Part shown: positions 22,441 through 30,740 of the stretch, piece after piece | How the letters are laid out: each line of letters opens with the position of its first letter | Numbering within the stretch: the stretch's first letter is position 1 | DNA from: RZZS01 sp964498755 | GTDB taxonomy: Bacteria > Pseudomonadota > Alphaproteobacteria > Micavibrionales > Micavibrionaceae | Reading direction: 5' to 3' | NCBI GenBank assembly: GCA_964498755.1 | Contig: CAZCIB010000005.1 | Coordinates: 1 to 64,000, forward strand | Length of the DNA stretch: 64,000 nucleotides | Notes under the pieces: model-generated | What the model was told of the DNA's origin: nothing | Database searches by the model: none | Seen by the model: only the letters and a program-made list of their open reading frames with translations | Program-made: the position numbers and the translations under genes

Positions 22441-22592
22441 AAACCGCCAAGACGCGAAGACGCCACAAAACACAAAGGTAACGAGAAGAAAGCTGCGCCC
22501 AGCGCTACATGTATTCAACACAGAGATCGCAGAGGGCGCAGAGTTTTTTTCAAGAGCTTGTATTCTCTGCGTTCTCTGCGCGCTCTGTAGTT
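22441..22592. repeat. Microrepeat palindrome after the M48 gene
   Basis: Within the gap 22396-22856, an AACCGCCAAGACGCGAAGAC-type arm (22441-22463) has no nearby partner. An inner palindrome has arms AACACAGAGATCGCAGAGGG-type (22517-22543) and inverse (22565-22592). No gene is evident in the gap. Confidence 0.75.
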
Positions 22593-22674
22593 TTAAAAAA
22601 CGCGCTGCGCGCAACTGCATAAAAGCCGGAGCAGGATGGCGCATAAATCATTCAATTCACTATATTTTAAAAGG

Positions 22675-22705
22675 GGGCGCACACTTTTGCATAACGTGTG
22701 CGCCC
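22675..22705. repeat. GGGCGCACAC hairpin
   Basis: Perfect 10-bp arms at 22675-22684 and 22696-22705, related to the hairpin at 15345-15383. Confidence 0.65.
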
Positions 22706-22763
22706 ACGCTCGTGGGCTTTTGGACGAGCTTCGCAAGTAACTTATGTCGTTTATTCAAGCCTT

Positions 22764-22854
22764 GACGTCACCCCCGCGTAAGCGGGGGTCTGGCAAGCCT
22801 CAAACAATGAGAAGGTTGTTGTTTGCCGGATGCCCGCCTAAAGCGGGCATGACG
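22764..22854. repeat. GTCA-type double-hairpin repeat
   Basis: Two hairpins (CCCCCGCGTAAGCGGGGG and GCCCGCCTAAAGCGGGC) bounded by GACGTCA and TGACGG. It abuts the stop of the endonuclease-family remnant. Confidence 0.75.
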
Positions 22855-22856
22855 GT

Positions 22857-23031
22857 TCAGTGGTTTTGTCTCTTCTCAAACCGCATCACAACCGGCATAT
22901 GATCCGAGCCCATGGCCGGGCCGACATGTTTGTACGTGGGAGTCAGGCTTGCGCTGAAGAGGATATGATCAATCGGGATCTGAAATATCGGTAATAAAAA
23001 CACGCTCGGCCAGGTCGGCGCGGCGATCGGC
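22857..23031 (-). pseudogene. C-terminal remnant of an endonuclease/exonuclease/phosphatase family gene
   Basis: Fifty-odd codons end with IDHILFSASLTPTYKH and VGPAMGSDHMPVVMRFE. The pair of motifs IDHI and GSDHxPV is the catalytic C-terminus of the EEP superfamily. Upstream, an in-frame TAG at about 23030 and then an unrelated palindromic repeat (23077-23234) replace the rest of the domain, so nine-tenths of the gene is gone. No start codon or ribosome site is evident. Confidence 0.7.
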
Positions 23032-23076
23032 TAGGGCTGGGCGTAGTTTAGCCGCGCGTCTTGCGCGCTATTCTTT

Positions 23077-23234
23077 AACCACAAAGTCACAAAGAACACA
23101 AAGATGAAGGGAAGAAAATTGCGCGCAGCGCAAAAAGCCCTGTCGGCCCGATTTGCTAATGTCATTGTTATTTAAGCGCGCTTCACGCGGGCAAAAGAAC
23201 TTTGTGCCCTTTGTGGCTTTGTGACTTTGTGGTT
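23077..23234. repeat. AACCACAAAGTCACAAAG palindrome
   Basis: Arms AACCACAAAGTCACAAAGAA-type at 23077-23105 and the inverse at 23200-23234, with GC-rich GCGCGCAGCGC/GCGCGCTTCACGC inside. It sits where the missing part of the endonuclease-family gene should be, consistent with insertion-linked decay. Confidence 0.8.
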
Positions 23235-23266
23235 CATAATCCGGATGCTTTCGCGGTCAAGGAAGC

Positions 23267-23294
23267 AAAAAAAACGCGAGGCAGGTCCCTCGCG
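23267..23294 (-). terminator. rpoH terminator
   Basis: Stem CGCGAGG/CCTCGCG (23275-23281 with 23288-23294), followed on the minus strand by eight T's (23267-23274). It lies about 32 bases after the rpoH stop. Confidence 0.85.
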
Positions 23295-23325
23295 CTTTTT
23301 CCTTCATCCGGCTCCATTCTATGGC

Positions 23326-24216
23326 CTACCCGCCGATATAGAGCAAATCGTTCGTGTTTCCGGCCTTGTCGGCGATGGAGAGTTTGAGCTTGTCCATGGC
23401 GCGGGCTTCGAGCTGGCGAACGCGCTCCTTGCTGACGCCGAGCTGCTTGCCAAGTTCTTCCAGGGTCACGGCTTCATAACCCAGATGCCGCTCGCGGATA
23501 ATCGTCTGCTCGCGGTCCGACAACTCGCTCAGGGCCTGCTCCAGCCACTCCGAACGCGTTGACGAATCGCGCATGGAGGTAACGATGTCTTCCGGGTTCG
23601 GCCGCTCGTCGGGCAGGAAGTTCTGCCACTCGTCATCGCCTTCCTCGCGGATGCGCGCGTTGAGCGACTGGTCATTGGCGGCGAGACGCATTTCCATGTC
23701 CTCAACGTCTCTTAAATTTACGCCCAACTCGTCGGCGATGGACTGACGGCCTTCGGCGTCCAGCGCTTCGCCGTCCTTGCGGCCCTCGATCTTCGCCCGT
23801 AGACGGCGCAGGTTAAAGAACAGCGATTTTTGCGCCGCCGTCGTGCCGGTCCGCACGATCGACCAGTTGCGCAGGATATAATCCTGTATCGATGAACGGA
23901 TCCACCACGAGGCGTAAGTCGAGAAACGAACCTCGCGCTCCGGCTCGAAGCGGTTGGCCGCCTGCATCAGGCCGACATTGCCCTCCTGAATCAGGTCGCC
24001 CATCGGCAGGCCGTAATTCCGGAATTTCGAGGCCATGGCGACAACCAGACGCGTGTACGAGCGCACCAGTTCATGCAGGGCCTTTTCATCGCCGTGCTCC
24101 TTCCAGCGGATCGCAAGATCGCGCTCGTGCTCGCGCTCAAGGATCGGCTCGCTCATCGAGTTGCGGATGTAGCTCATATTCGCTTTTTGCGTCTGGGGAT
24201 CGTCTATATAGCTCAT
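23326..24216 (-). CDS. rpoH: RNA polymerase sigma-32 factor RpoH
   Basis: Heat-shock sigma factor. The 296 residues include region 1.2 (SEPILEREHERDLAIRWKEH), region 2 (LVVAMASKFRNYGLPMGDLI, RFSTYASWWIRSSIQ), the RpoH box QKSLFFNLRRLRAKIEG, and region 4.2 (TLEELGKQLGVSKERVRQLE). The QKSLFFNLR box separates it from RpoD. It is transcribed alone: a candidate promoter lies at 24460-24490, giving a leader of about 240 bases, and a strong terminator is at 23267-23294. A long leader fits the translational heat control known for rpoH in other bacteria. Confidence 0.95.
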   Translation of the reverse strand: MSYIDDPQTQKANMSYIRNSMSEPILEREHERDLAIRWKEHGDEKALHELVRSYTRLVVAMASKFRNYGLPMGDLIQEGNVGLMQAANRFEPEREVRFSTYASWWIRSSIQDYILRNWSIVRTGTTAAQKSLFFNLRRLRAKIEGRKDGEALDAEGRQSIADELGVNLRDVEDMEMRLAANDQSLNARIREEGDDEWQNFLPDERPNPEDIVTSMRDSSTRSEWLEQALSELSDREQTIIRERHLGYEAVTLEELGKQLGVSKERVRQLEARAMDKLKLSIADKAGNTNDLLYIGG

Positions 24217-24305
24217 GGCTTCCTGTCCTTTGCTGATACGTCGCGTTCAATCCGTTAAATTATCTCTAGGTTAGTCCTATTTATAAATCCGTTCCGGGTT
24301 CCGTT

Positions 24306-24325
24306 AAAGTTACACTTTTGTAACC
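24306..24325. promoter_or_regulatory. Palindrome in the rpoH leader
   Basis: GTTACA (24309-24314) and TGTAAC (24319-24324) flank CTTT, and AAA/CTT outside nearly extends the arms. It could be an operator or a small RNA stem in the rpoH leader; there is no direct support for either. Confidence 0.3.
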
Positions 24326-24459
24326 TTTATCCGCCGCTACCTTTTGAGGTCCGTATAACCCACATTAATACGCGCGATTTTACAAAACGGATCAACGCCC
24401 GTTAAGGATTAAAAGGTACATGATTGTTGTTCATAATCATACAAGCGGGAAAATTCGCA

Positions 24460-24490
24460 TTTATAATCAGTGGTGTAGCTGAATTTTCAA
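24460..24490 (-). promoter_or_regulatory. Candidate rpoH promoter
   Basis: On the minus strand, CTTGAAA (TTGAAA at 24485-24490) and TTATAA (24461-24466) are 18 bases apart. It fits sigma-70. CTTGAAA also equals the sigma-32 -35 element, but the expected sigma-32 -10 is not convincing. The 24217-24505 gap otherwise holds no gene. Confidence 0.45.
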
Positions 24491-24505
24491 GTTCCGCTTT
24501 TTAAA

Positions 24506-25324
24506 TCAAGCTTCGAGCATGTCTTCTATCTCGCCTTCAGGCGTGAAGCAGGCCGCTACGAGCTTTCCTCCAAATCCACAGCCACCGTCAATCGAGGCTG
24601 TTACGCAGTTAATATTGACGCCGACATGCGCGGGATCATACCCGCGGATGACTCTGGCGAACGGTTTATATTGTTCCTGCATCGTATCAAAAAACTTTGC
24701 GCCCCACCAGAAAATATCCCCTTGCTCAGTAAGGTTTTTATGCGGATCCAGACCGGAATGCACGAAAAGCAGGGGGAACTGTACGCTGACAGGCGTATAG
24801 GCCGCGCGGCGCAGCTGGGTCGCAAAGACGTCGTGACCTGCGTGGGCGCGTACGGACTTGCGAATCGCGTTCGTCCAGCGGGTAAGCGACATCACGCCTT
24901 CCTGCGCCGCCGTAATCCCGTCATGCGGGCTGAGGCCGTAAGCGTTCAACGTGGGGGCAAGGCCCTTGCCGAGCATCCACAGAAGGACGGCGGACGGGTC
25001 CGGCGCGAATTGCAGCTGAAGCAGTTTTTGCCACAGCTCCTCCTGTACGCCGCGCAGGTATATCAGGTCGTCCGGCTTCATCCCGGGAATGGACAGGACC
25101 AGCCTGCGGAACGTCAGGATTTCGTCAACCGTTTCGGTCGCTTCCTTGCCATAGCCCGTATAATTGCCGAGATAAACAATCCGGTCCCCCGGCGCGATGC
25201 GGGAGAGTAAATCGTCATGAACGGCGACAAGCCGTTCGATATCGCCGTGAATAGCGGAAATGGCCCAGATATTGCGCGGGCGGCCAAGGGTTGCGAATCG
25301 CAAGTCAGTGTCTTTCATGGACAA
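24506..25324 (-). CDS. Calcineurin-like metallophosphoesterase family protein with degenerate metal sites
   Basis: A 272-residue protein that follows the serine/threonine phosphatase-like calcineurin fold but lacks its ligands. DxHG appears as ISAIHGD (about 22-28, Asp to Ala), GDxxDRG as YLGNYTGYG (about 51-59, Asp to Asn and Gly), and GNHE as RGVQEE (about 91-96). The LLFVHSGLDP segment and RGYDPAH also stand where metal-binding His motifs are expected. It is probably not a standard phosphatase and may have a regulatory or binding role. No partner gene is in the operon; rpoH lies downstream. Confidence 0.75.
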   Translation of the reverse strand: MSMKDTDLRFATLGRPRNIWAISAIHGDIERLVAVHDDLLSRIAPGDRIVYLGNYTGYGKEATETVDEILTFRRLVLSIPGMKPDDLIYLRGVQEELWQKLLQLQFAPDPSAVLLWMLGKGLAPTLNAYGLSPHDGITAAQEGVMSLTRWTNAIRKSVRAHAGHDVFATQLRRAAYTPVSVQFPLLFVHSGLDPHKNLTEQGDIFWWGAKFFDTMQEQYKPFARVIRGYDPAHVGVNINCVTASIDGGCGFGGKLVAACFTPEGEIEDMLEA

Positions 25325-25477
25325 GTCACAGATCGGGGTGAAAGGAATTTACAAAAACCGCCGGAACGGCGGAATTCCAGAATCACCTTCATTGTACAGG
25401 AAAAACAGAAGGATGGTATAGGCAGAGGCGGATAAAACGGCGTTTTTCCTGATTTGCGTACAGGCGCAAATGTTTTA

Positions 25478-25692
25478 AACCGCCAAGGCGCCAATACGCC
25501 AGGCTTTCCGGTCTTCCCGCGCCGCAGGCGCATTATTTTTGAACCACGGCGATCACAGCGTACACAGCGAAGTAAGCGCAAACGTCGCTGTGATCTCTGT
25601 GCGCGCCGTGGTTTAAGAAATACAAGCCGTCTTATTACGCTTCGCATGCGTATGCCTTTTAGGATTCTTGGCGTCTTCGCGTCTTGGCGGTT
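25478..25692. repeat. Nested palindrome between carD and the phosphoesterase gene
   Basis: Outer arms AACCGCCAAGGCGCCAATAC-type (25478-25503) and inverse (25667-25692). GC hairpins lie around 25520-25531 and 25638-25651. Inner arms AACCACGGCGATCACAGCG-type (25542-25569) and inverse (25586-25613). The gap 25325-25704 has no gene. Confidence 0.85.
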
Positions 25693-25704
25693 ACACAAAA
25701 ACAC

Positions 25705-25741
25705 ACAAAAAAGGGCGCGGGATGTAATCGTCCGCGCCCTT
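25705..25741 (-). terminator. carD terminator
   Basis: Stem AAGGGCGCGG/CCGCGCCCTT (25711-25720 with 25732-25741), followed on the minus strand by six T's. It lies 29 bases beyond the carD stop. Confidence 0.85.
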
Positions 25742-25770
25742 CGGGAGAAAACTCGTTAAAGACTTAAGGC

Positions 25771-26328
25771 TTATGCCGCGGCCTGTTCTTCCTCTTCGTC
25801 TGCGTTATCGACGACGGGTTTGACCTTGTTGACGCCGAGAATGTCTTCCAGCTCTTCAGCGGCCTCTAACTCCGTGATGGATTTCACGGCCGCGACTTCG
25901 CGGGCGAGACGGCCAAGCGCGGCCTGATAAATCTGGCGCTCGCTGTAGGATTGCTCGCTGTCGTCATTGCTGCGCTTGAGGTCGCGCAGAACTTCGGCGA
26001 TGGCGACCGGGTCGCCGGAATTGATCTTGGTTTCGTATTCCTGCGCGCGGCGGGACCACATGGCGCGGCGGATGCGCGCGCGGCCGCGAAGCGTCTGCAG
26101 CGCGTCGCCAAGACGGTCATTGGAGCTGAGTTTGCGCAGGCCTGCGGCTTCCGCCTTGAATACCGGAATTTTAAGGCGCATGCGCTCCTGCTCGAAGCTG
26201 ATGGTGTAAAGGCTTACGCTGGCGCCCGCGATGCTCTGGGTTTCAATGCCTTCGACTTTACCCACGCCATGCGCCGGGTAAACAACGTAGTCACCTGCGA
26301 CGAAATCGAAATTGTCGTTGTCAGCCAT
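25771..26328 (-). CDS. carD: CarD family transcriptional regulator
   Basis: RNA-polymerase-binding factor that stabilises open complexes and is generally essential in alphaproteobacteria. The start MADNDNFDFVAGDYVVYPAH at 26328 follows GAGAGAAGT; an upstream start at 26394 lacks support. The N-terminal RID/Tudor domain includes VGKVEGIETQSIAGASVSLY; the helical C-terminal DNA-binding half includes RRAMWSRRAQEYETKINSGD and VAIAEVLRDLKR. The acidic Ala-rich tail (NADEEEEQAAA) is usual. 185 residues. A strong terminator follows. The upstream 26329-26630 stretch shows no gene. Confidence 0.93.
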   Translation of the reverse strand: MADNDNFDFVAGDYVVYPAHGVGKVEGIETQSIAGASVSLYTISFEQERMRLKIPVFKAEAAGLRKLSSNDRLGDALQTLRGRARIRRAMWSRRAQEYETKINSGDPVAIAEVLRDLKRSNDDSEQSYSERQIYQAALGRLAREVAAVKSITELEAAEELEDILGVNKVKPVVDNADEEEEQAAA

Positions 26329-26630
26329 ACTTCTCTCTTTTCGGTTTGTGTGGTTGATATCAAGTCTACCGCTTTTACTCTTTCGGGACGACATCGGCCT
26401 GCGCGCTCTGTTATCAACAAGCGAACGGATTGGCGCCTCCCTCCATCTGATATCCGGCTTATTTCTGGCGGCTGTTCAAAGCGTATGTCTCCCTGTCTTC
26501 CGGTTCTCTTCGGGAGCAAAATATCGCCGCATTTCAATGCCGGTAACTCAAGATGTGAGAACGAACATAGCGCAGAATTCGTAAAAATTCAAGTTCTTAT
26601 TTCGGAAATATGAAATTGGGTGTGAATATC

Positions 26631-26765
26631 AGATGCGAGTTGTGAGTTGCGAGTTGTGAGTTGTGAGTAGCGAGTAGCGAGTAGCGAGTAGCGAGTAGCG
26701 AGTAGCGAGTAGCGAGTAGCGAGTTGTGAGTGGTGAGAAGCGAGTAGTGAGTTGTGAGTTGTGAG
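26631..26765. repeat. GAGTTGTGAGT microrepeat arm containing eight GAGTAGC heptamers
   Basis: From 26631 the sequence is a run of GAGTTGTGA/GAGTTGCGA-like units. Eight perfect tandem copies of GAGTAGC lie at 26665-26720. The inverse of the outer unit (CAACTCACAACTCACAACTA) closes the structure at 26880-26905, next to the ppc stop. The arm type is that of the four-helix-bundle element at 2124-2540. Confidence 0.85.
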
Positions 26766-26774
26766 TGGACAGAA

Positions 26775-26878
26775 CCCCTCACCCACTTCGCTACCGTTTT
26801 CCCGTAGAAAAACGAAGCTCCGTTGCCCTCTCCCTAGGGAGAGGGAGGGCCCCATGCGTAGCATGGGAGGGCGAGGGG
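26775..26878. repeat. Intergenic copy of the dapF/mtaB palindromic element
   Basis: A unit of about 104 bases with CCCCTCACCCAC and GGGCGAGGGG ends and a core CCCTCTCCCTAGGGAGAGGG. It is highly similar to the in-gene copies at 8983 and 10412, and nests within the GAGTTGTGA palindrome. Confidence 0.85.
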
Positions 26879-26902
26879 CAACTCCCAACTCACAACTCAC
26901 AA

Positions 26903-29803
26903 CTACCCCGTAAACCCGACATGATGCGTGATCGCGGAAGAGACATCCTGAATCATGCGGTGCATTTTCACGAGCGGGTCGAAAATCCGCGTCTGTTCCT
27001 CGGCGTAGATTTCCTTTTCCTCGGCGCTGTAATCGGAGGCTTCGCCGTAATCGGCGGACGCGCTCTCATCCGGATGGACCGGAAAAATTTCGCGTAAAAG
27101 AATATCGGCCGCCGGGATGTTCAGCTTGTAGACCTGTTTTAAAAGCTGGTTGCGCGAGACGTCATGTTGCGGCGAATAATAAGGAATTTCCGTCGCCAGC
27201 AGGTAAATCTCCTGGATCAGGCAAAGCCGGACCGCGTGCAGGCAGGCCAGCGCCGTGTGTTCTTCTTCATTGCAAACGCCGGCGTCCGACTCAAAGCGCT
27301 TGAGAATGCTCATATCCGCGTAAATCTTGCGGAAAACGTGCTGGATGTCGACGGAGGGGCTGATGTGTTCCAGGATTTTGGCGACGCTGCCGCAGCGGCG
27401 CGCGTTAACGGGATCGCCGGCGTGCGATTCCCGGATCAGCCAGAACATCGGGTCGAGCGTATCAATATAGGCTTTCATCACGTCAGCCTGCGATTTGCAA
27501 GCCCCGAAGAGCGCGAGCCGCATCAGGGAGCGGAAGCGCGGCGAGTTTTCCTTCATAAAGCTGTAGAAGGCCGGGTCCGTGCGGACGGCGCTGCCAAGGC
27601 CTGAGAACGTATTCACCAGAACGCCCATCTGCGCGAGAACGGCGTTGTGCGGGATGGCCCGGTATTCGCGCGCCATTGGCGCCTTGTTCTCCGTTTTGGA
27701 ATAATCGTATTGCCGTTTGGCGGCGCGGCTGCCTGTACCGCGCATGAGGTTCATGCCGAACGCGGAGAGCAGGGAGCCGTATTGGGGGCTTTGCATCAGC
27801 TCGTCCTGAAACTCCTTGATAATGGTCAGGAATTCGGTAATGCCGGCGCGGTCCTCGTAATAGGGATCGCCGGGTTTTTCCTGCGTTTCTTCTGTCCAGT
27901 AGCCCAGTATGCGCGTCAGCGCCGCCAGAGACGTTTCCTTTGACATGAAGTAAAGATACCCGTCGCCGCCCTGGAAACTGCTTTCCTGGATATAGGGCAT
28001 ATTGCTCTCTTTCAGTTCGGCCAGGAAATGCGGCGGCGTCAGATATTCCATACGCGCGCGCATGCTCTCGGGATGGCCGCCGCGCCCTGAAGATTCCCCG
28101 TGCGTGTCAAAGCACAGCATGGCCGTATCATCCAGCTCGTATTTCACCATCAGTCTGGCGATACGCTCTTTTAAACGTTCAATAGAGCCCGACGCGGGCG
28201 TCTGCCCGATATAGCGGCCTGCGTCAGAGTAACCGGTTTGCAGGCACAGGCGTCCGCGCGCGCGGGCGTAACTGCGAAATTCAGGAACTTCCAGAAGATG
28301 ATCGACGATCCGGCTCGCGCGCTTCAGGGCGCGTTCCGTTTCAAAGAGAGGGCAGATATCGACGTGGTTTTCAATTCCGAAACGCCGCGCGTAATAAAGC
28401 GCGGACATCACCGTGAATGAACTTTCCGTTTCCGCGATCAGAAAGCGGACCGGCGTGTGGTTGTCAACATGCTGTATGATTTGCTGCATCAGCATGAACA
28501 GGCGGATCGCCGAGGCTTCTTCTTCAAGAATATTGCCAAAATGGATATTGCAGGGGCCGGCCTGGCGGAACTTGCTTAACAGCTTGTCCATATAGGTCTG
28601 GCGGAAGCGCGGGTCGGCGGGATGCGTGGTTAATTCGACATATTTGCGGATGGCGTTATGGACCTGCGCGGCGTTGATCCTGAAATGGACATGCGCGCGG
28701 GATAAGCCGAAGTTTTCCAGCTGCGAGAGCAGTACCAGCAATTCAGTTTTGTCTTCTTCGTTTTTCGTCTTCTTGACGGCCTTCTCAATAACGTTGATGA
28801 GGGGGCCGGGACCAAGCATGCGCGCGTCCCGGCTTGCCATAAGCTCGCGCGAGGCGCGCTGTAACTTGGGGTGCCCCGGTTCGCGCTCGCCGTCATAAGC
28901 GGAAAAGAATTTGTGATGCTCGCGCAAGGGGCGCAGGCTGTTGTCCAGCAGATTCAGCGCTGGCGCCAGAGCGCTGTCCAGCGTTTCGGACTTTGCGCAT
29001 AGCAGGGCCAGTTTATTGCGGTAGTATTCCGTCTGCTGGATTTGCAAATCGAGTTTCGCCGCGAATGTCGCCGTCCAGTTGATATCATTGCGGCCATCGA
29101 GGTCGAAGCCGACCCATGTCGCGATCGTGCAGAGCTTCGGGCGGATTTCCGTCCATCTGTCCGGATAGAGCTCCTGCGCGACGATGAACGCCGTTCTGTA
29201 GAGCGTTTCAACGCTGTCATGCAGGTTACCGATGGCCTCGTGCGAGAATTCTTCCTCATCGCGCAGGGTCGGCGGCTCGAAATTTATTGCGGCGCTTTTG
29301 ATCAGGTTGCTAGCGGCTTCGTCTTTTTCGTTCCCGGGCGCGGCGGCGTAATGCGCCAATGCGCGGTTAAGCTCGCGAGTCATGCCGAATGTCGGATGCG
29401 CCGTAAACACGAAGCCGTAAAAGACCTGTGACAGCGCGGACTGAAACGTTTCAAAATCCCGTTTTGCGCCGTCATCGAATGCAAGGTTTTCAATGATATC
29501 GGATAGAGCCCCGGTATTTTTGCGCGCGTCCGTATCTCCAAGATAGCGGGCCAGCTTCTCGCCGCGCTTGATCAGGCCGTCTTGCGCCAGCTCTTCGGTT
29601 ATCCGTTGCAGGTCATCCGTCGAGAGCTGTCCGCTGCGCAACTGGTCGTTCAAGTAAAGCGACAGGCGCAGGACCGGCGAAATAAAAGGATTGAGTTCCC
29701 GCCGCGCAAAATACTCGGCGTATTGCGTCTTGATTCCGTCGAGCAGGGCGGGCGCGGGTTCAGGGGATTGTTGTTTTATGGGCGTGACGCGTTCTTCGGA
29801 CAT
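26903..29803 (-). CDS. ppc: Phosphoenolpyruvate carboxylase (divergent)
   Basis: Anaplerotic enzyme forming oxaloacetate from phosphoenolpyruvate and bicarbonate. The 966 residues include FVFTAHPTFGMTREL at about 132-146 (the catalytic His motif), GRNDINWTATF, LCLQTGYSDAGRYIGQ and HGESSGRGGHPESMRARMEY (the Gly/Arg loop, usually FHGRGGxxGRGG). Further on are GTGSRAAKRQY with RAIPHNAVLAQ, and the end ITHHVGFTG in place of MRNTG. The loop and C-terminus depart from the E. coli enzyme, so this belongs to a divergent alphaproteobacterial branch. It stands alone between repeat-rich DNA and the LD-carboxypeptidase gene. Confidence 0.88.
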   Translation of the reverse strand: MSEERVTPIKQQSPEPAPALLDGIKTQYAEYFARRELNPFISPVLRLSLYLNDQLRSGQLSTDDLQRITEELAQDGLIKRGEKLARYLGDTDARKNTGALSDIIENLAFDDGAKRDFETFQSALSQVFYGFVFTAHPTFGMTRELNRALAHYAAAPGNEKDEAASNLIKSAAINFEPPTLRDEEEFSHEAIGNLHDSVETLYRTAFIVAQELYPDRWTEIRPKLCTIATWVGFDLDGRNDINWTATFAAKLDLQIQQTEYYRNKLALLCAKSETLDSALAPALNLLDNSLRPLREHHKFFSAYDGEREPGHPKLQRASRELMASRDARMLGPGPLINVIEKAVKKTKNEEDKTELLVLLSQLENFGLSRAHVHFRINAAQVHNAIRKYVELTTHPADPRFRQTYMDKLLSKFRQAGPCNIHFGNILEEEASAIRLFMLMQQIIQHVDNHTPVRFLIAETESSFTVMSALYYARRFGIENHVDICPLFETERALKRASRIVDHLLEVPEFRSYARARGRLCLQTGYSDAGRYIGQTPASGSIERLKERIARLMVKYELDDTAMLCFDTHGESSGRGGHPESMRARMEYLTPPHFLAELKESNMPYIQESSFQGGDGYLYFMSKETSLAALTRILGYWTEETQEKPGDPYYEDRAGITEFLTIIKEFQDELMQSPQYGSLLSAFGMNLMRGTGSRAAKRQYDYSKTENKAPMAREYRAIPHNAVLAQMGVLVNTFSGLGSAVRTDPAFYSFMKENSPRFRSLMRLALFGACKSQADVMKAYIDTLDPMFWLIRESHAGDPVNARRCGSVAKILEHISPSVDIQHVFRKIYADMSILKRFESDAGVCNEEEHTALACLHAVRLCLIQEIYLLATEIPYYSPQHDVSRNQLLKQVYKLNIPAADILLREIFPVHPDESASADYGEASDYSAEEKEIYAEEQTRIFDPLVKMHRMIQDVSSAITHHVGFTG

Positions 29804-29843
29804 TGATCTGTTGTGCCGTTTTTGAGAGGGATTTGCAATCAGA

Positions 29844-30731
29844 TTAAACTGCGCGTTTTAGCGTTTTCTCAGTTATGTCTATTTTTCCTTTTGATCCAAC
29901 CGGCAAAGGGAACAAATCCTCCCCATGCCCGAACGGGGCGTTCATGATGACCGGAACGTTCAGACCTGACGTATGTTCGCGGATGATGTCTTCTATCGTA
30001 AAACCGAACGGTCGGCCGCTATCGCTCATATTCTTAAACTGCCCGAAGAGCAGGGCGGCGGCGTTTTTGAGAATACCGGCATGTTTGAAATGGCAGAGCA
30101 TCCGGTCCATGCGGCTAAGCTCTTCGTTGCAGTCTTCGAAAAACAAAATCGCGCCGTTGGTATCGGGCATATAATCCGTGCCGATAAGGGCCTGAAACAC
30201 GCTTAAGTTTCCGCCAAGCAGCGGGCCATGCGCTTCGCCGCCCTTTAGAACATCCGCGTTATCAAGCGGCAGGGCCGTATCTTCTCCGGCGAGCAGGTCG
30301 AGCAAAGTTTGCGCGTCTTTGTGATTGTGGATATTTTTAAAAACGCTGCCATGACAGGCAATTAAACCTGTTTTTGCATATATTGCATTAAGAAGAGCGG
30401 TGACGTCGCTAAAGCCGATGATCTGTTTCGGGTTGTTTTTGATCAGGTCGAAATCAATCAGGGGGAGCATACGCAAAACCCCGTTGCCGCCGCCGGCCGC
30501 CCATATGGCCCTGATTTCCGGGTCTTTTACCAGATCGTGAAAGGCATCCGCTCTCTCTTGAGCCGTCCCGGCCATCTGGCCGCGCCGCGCGAATGTCTGG
30601 GCATGGACGTCAATACGGTAGCCTTGCGATTCCATGAAGGTTTTCGCAAGCTCGATATCAGGCTTCTCAACGTATCCGCCCGGGGCCATGACGCCGATCA
30701 GATTGCCTTTTTGGAGAGGAGCGGGTTTCAT
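29844..30731 (-). CDS. LD-carboxypeptidase (peptidase S66 family)
   Basis: Serine peptidase that trims L,D-bonds of murein tetrapeptides or, in MccF relatives, microcin adenylates. The 295-residue product has IGVMAPGGYVEKPDIELAKT near the start, AIWAAGGGNGVLRMLP at about 95-110, the nucleophile motif IIGFSDVTALLNA at about 123-135 and ACHGSVFKN. The Glu region is LFFEDCNEELSRMDRM, and the late His is in APFGHGEDLFPLPVG. No signal peptide is present, so it is cytoplasmic, which suits murein recycling. It lies 9 bases downstream of the photolyase gene, probably in one transcript. Confidence 0.9.
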   Translation of the reverse strand: MKPAPLQKGNLIGVMAPGGYVEKPDIELAKTFMESQGYRIDVHAQTFARRGQMAGTAQERADAFHDLVKDPEIRAIWAAGGGNGVLRMLPLIDFDLIKNNPKQIIGFSDVTALLNAIYAKTGLIACHGSVFKNIHNHKDAQTLLDLLAGEDTALPLDNADVLKGGEAHGPLLGGNLSVFQALIGTDYMPDTNGAILFFEDCNEELSRMDRMLCHFKHAGILKNAAALLFGQFKNMSDSGRPFGFTIEDIIREHTSGLNVPVIMNAPFGHGEDLFPLPVGSKGKIDITEKTLKRAV

Positions 30732-30740
30732 GCGGAAATC

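Noticed and set aside
23202..23562. Plus-strand frames opposite the rpoH end
   Set aside because: Shadow of rpoH region 4 and the terminator.
26665..26720. Eight tandem short repeats considered as a CRISPR or VNTR locus
   Set aside because: Units are 7 bp without spacers and no cas genes exist; treated as microsatellite growth in a palindrome arm.
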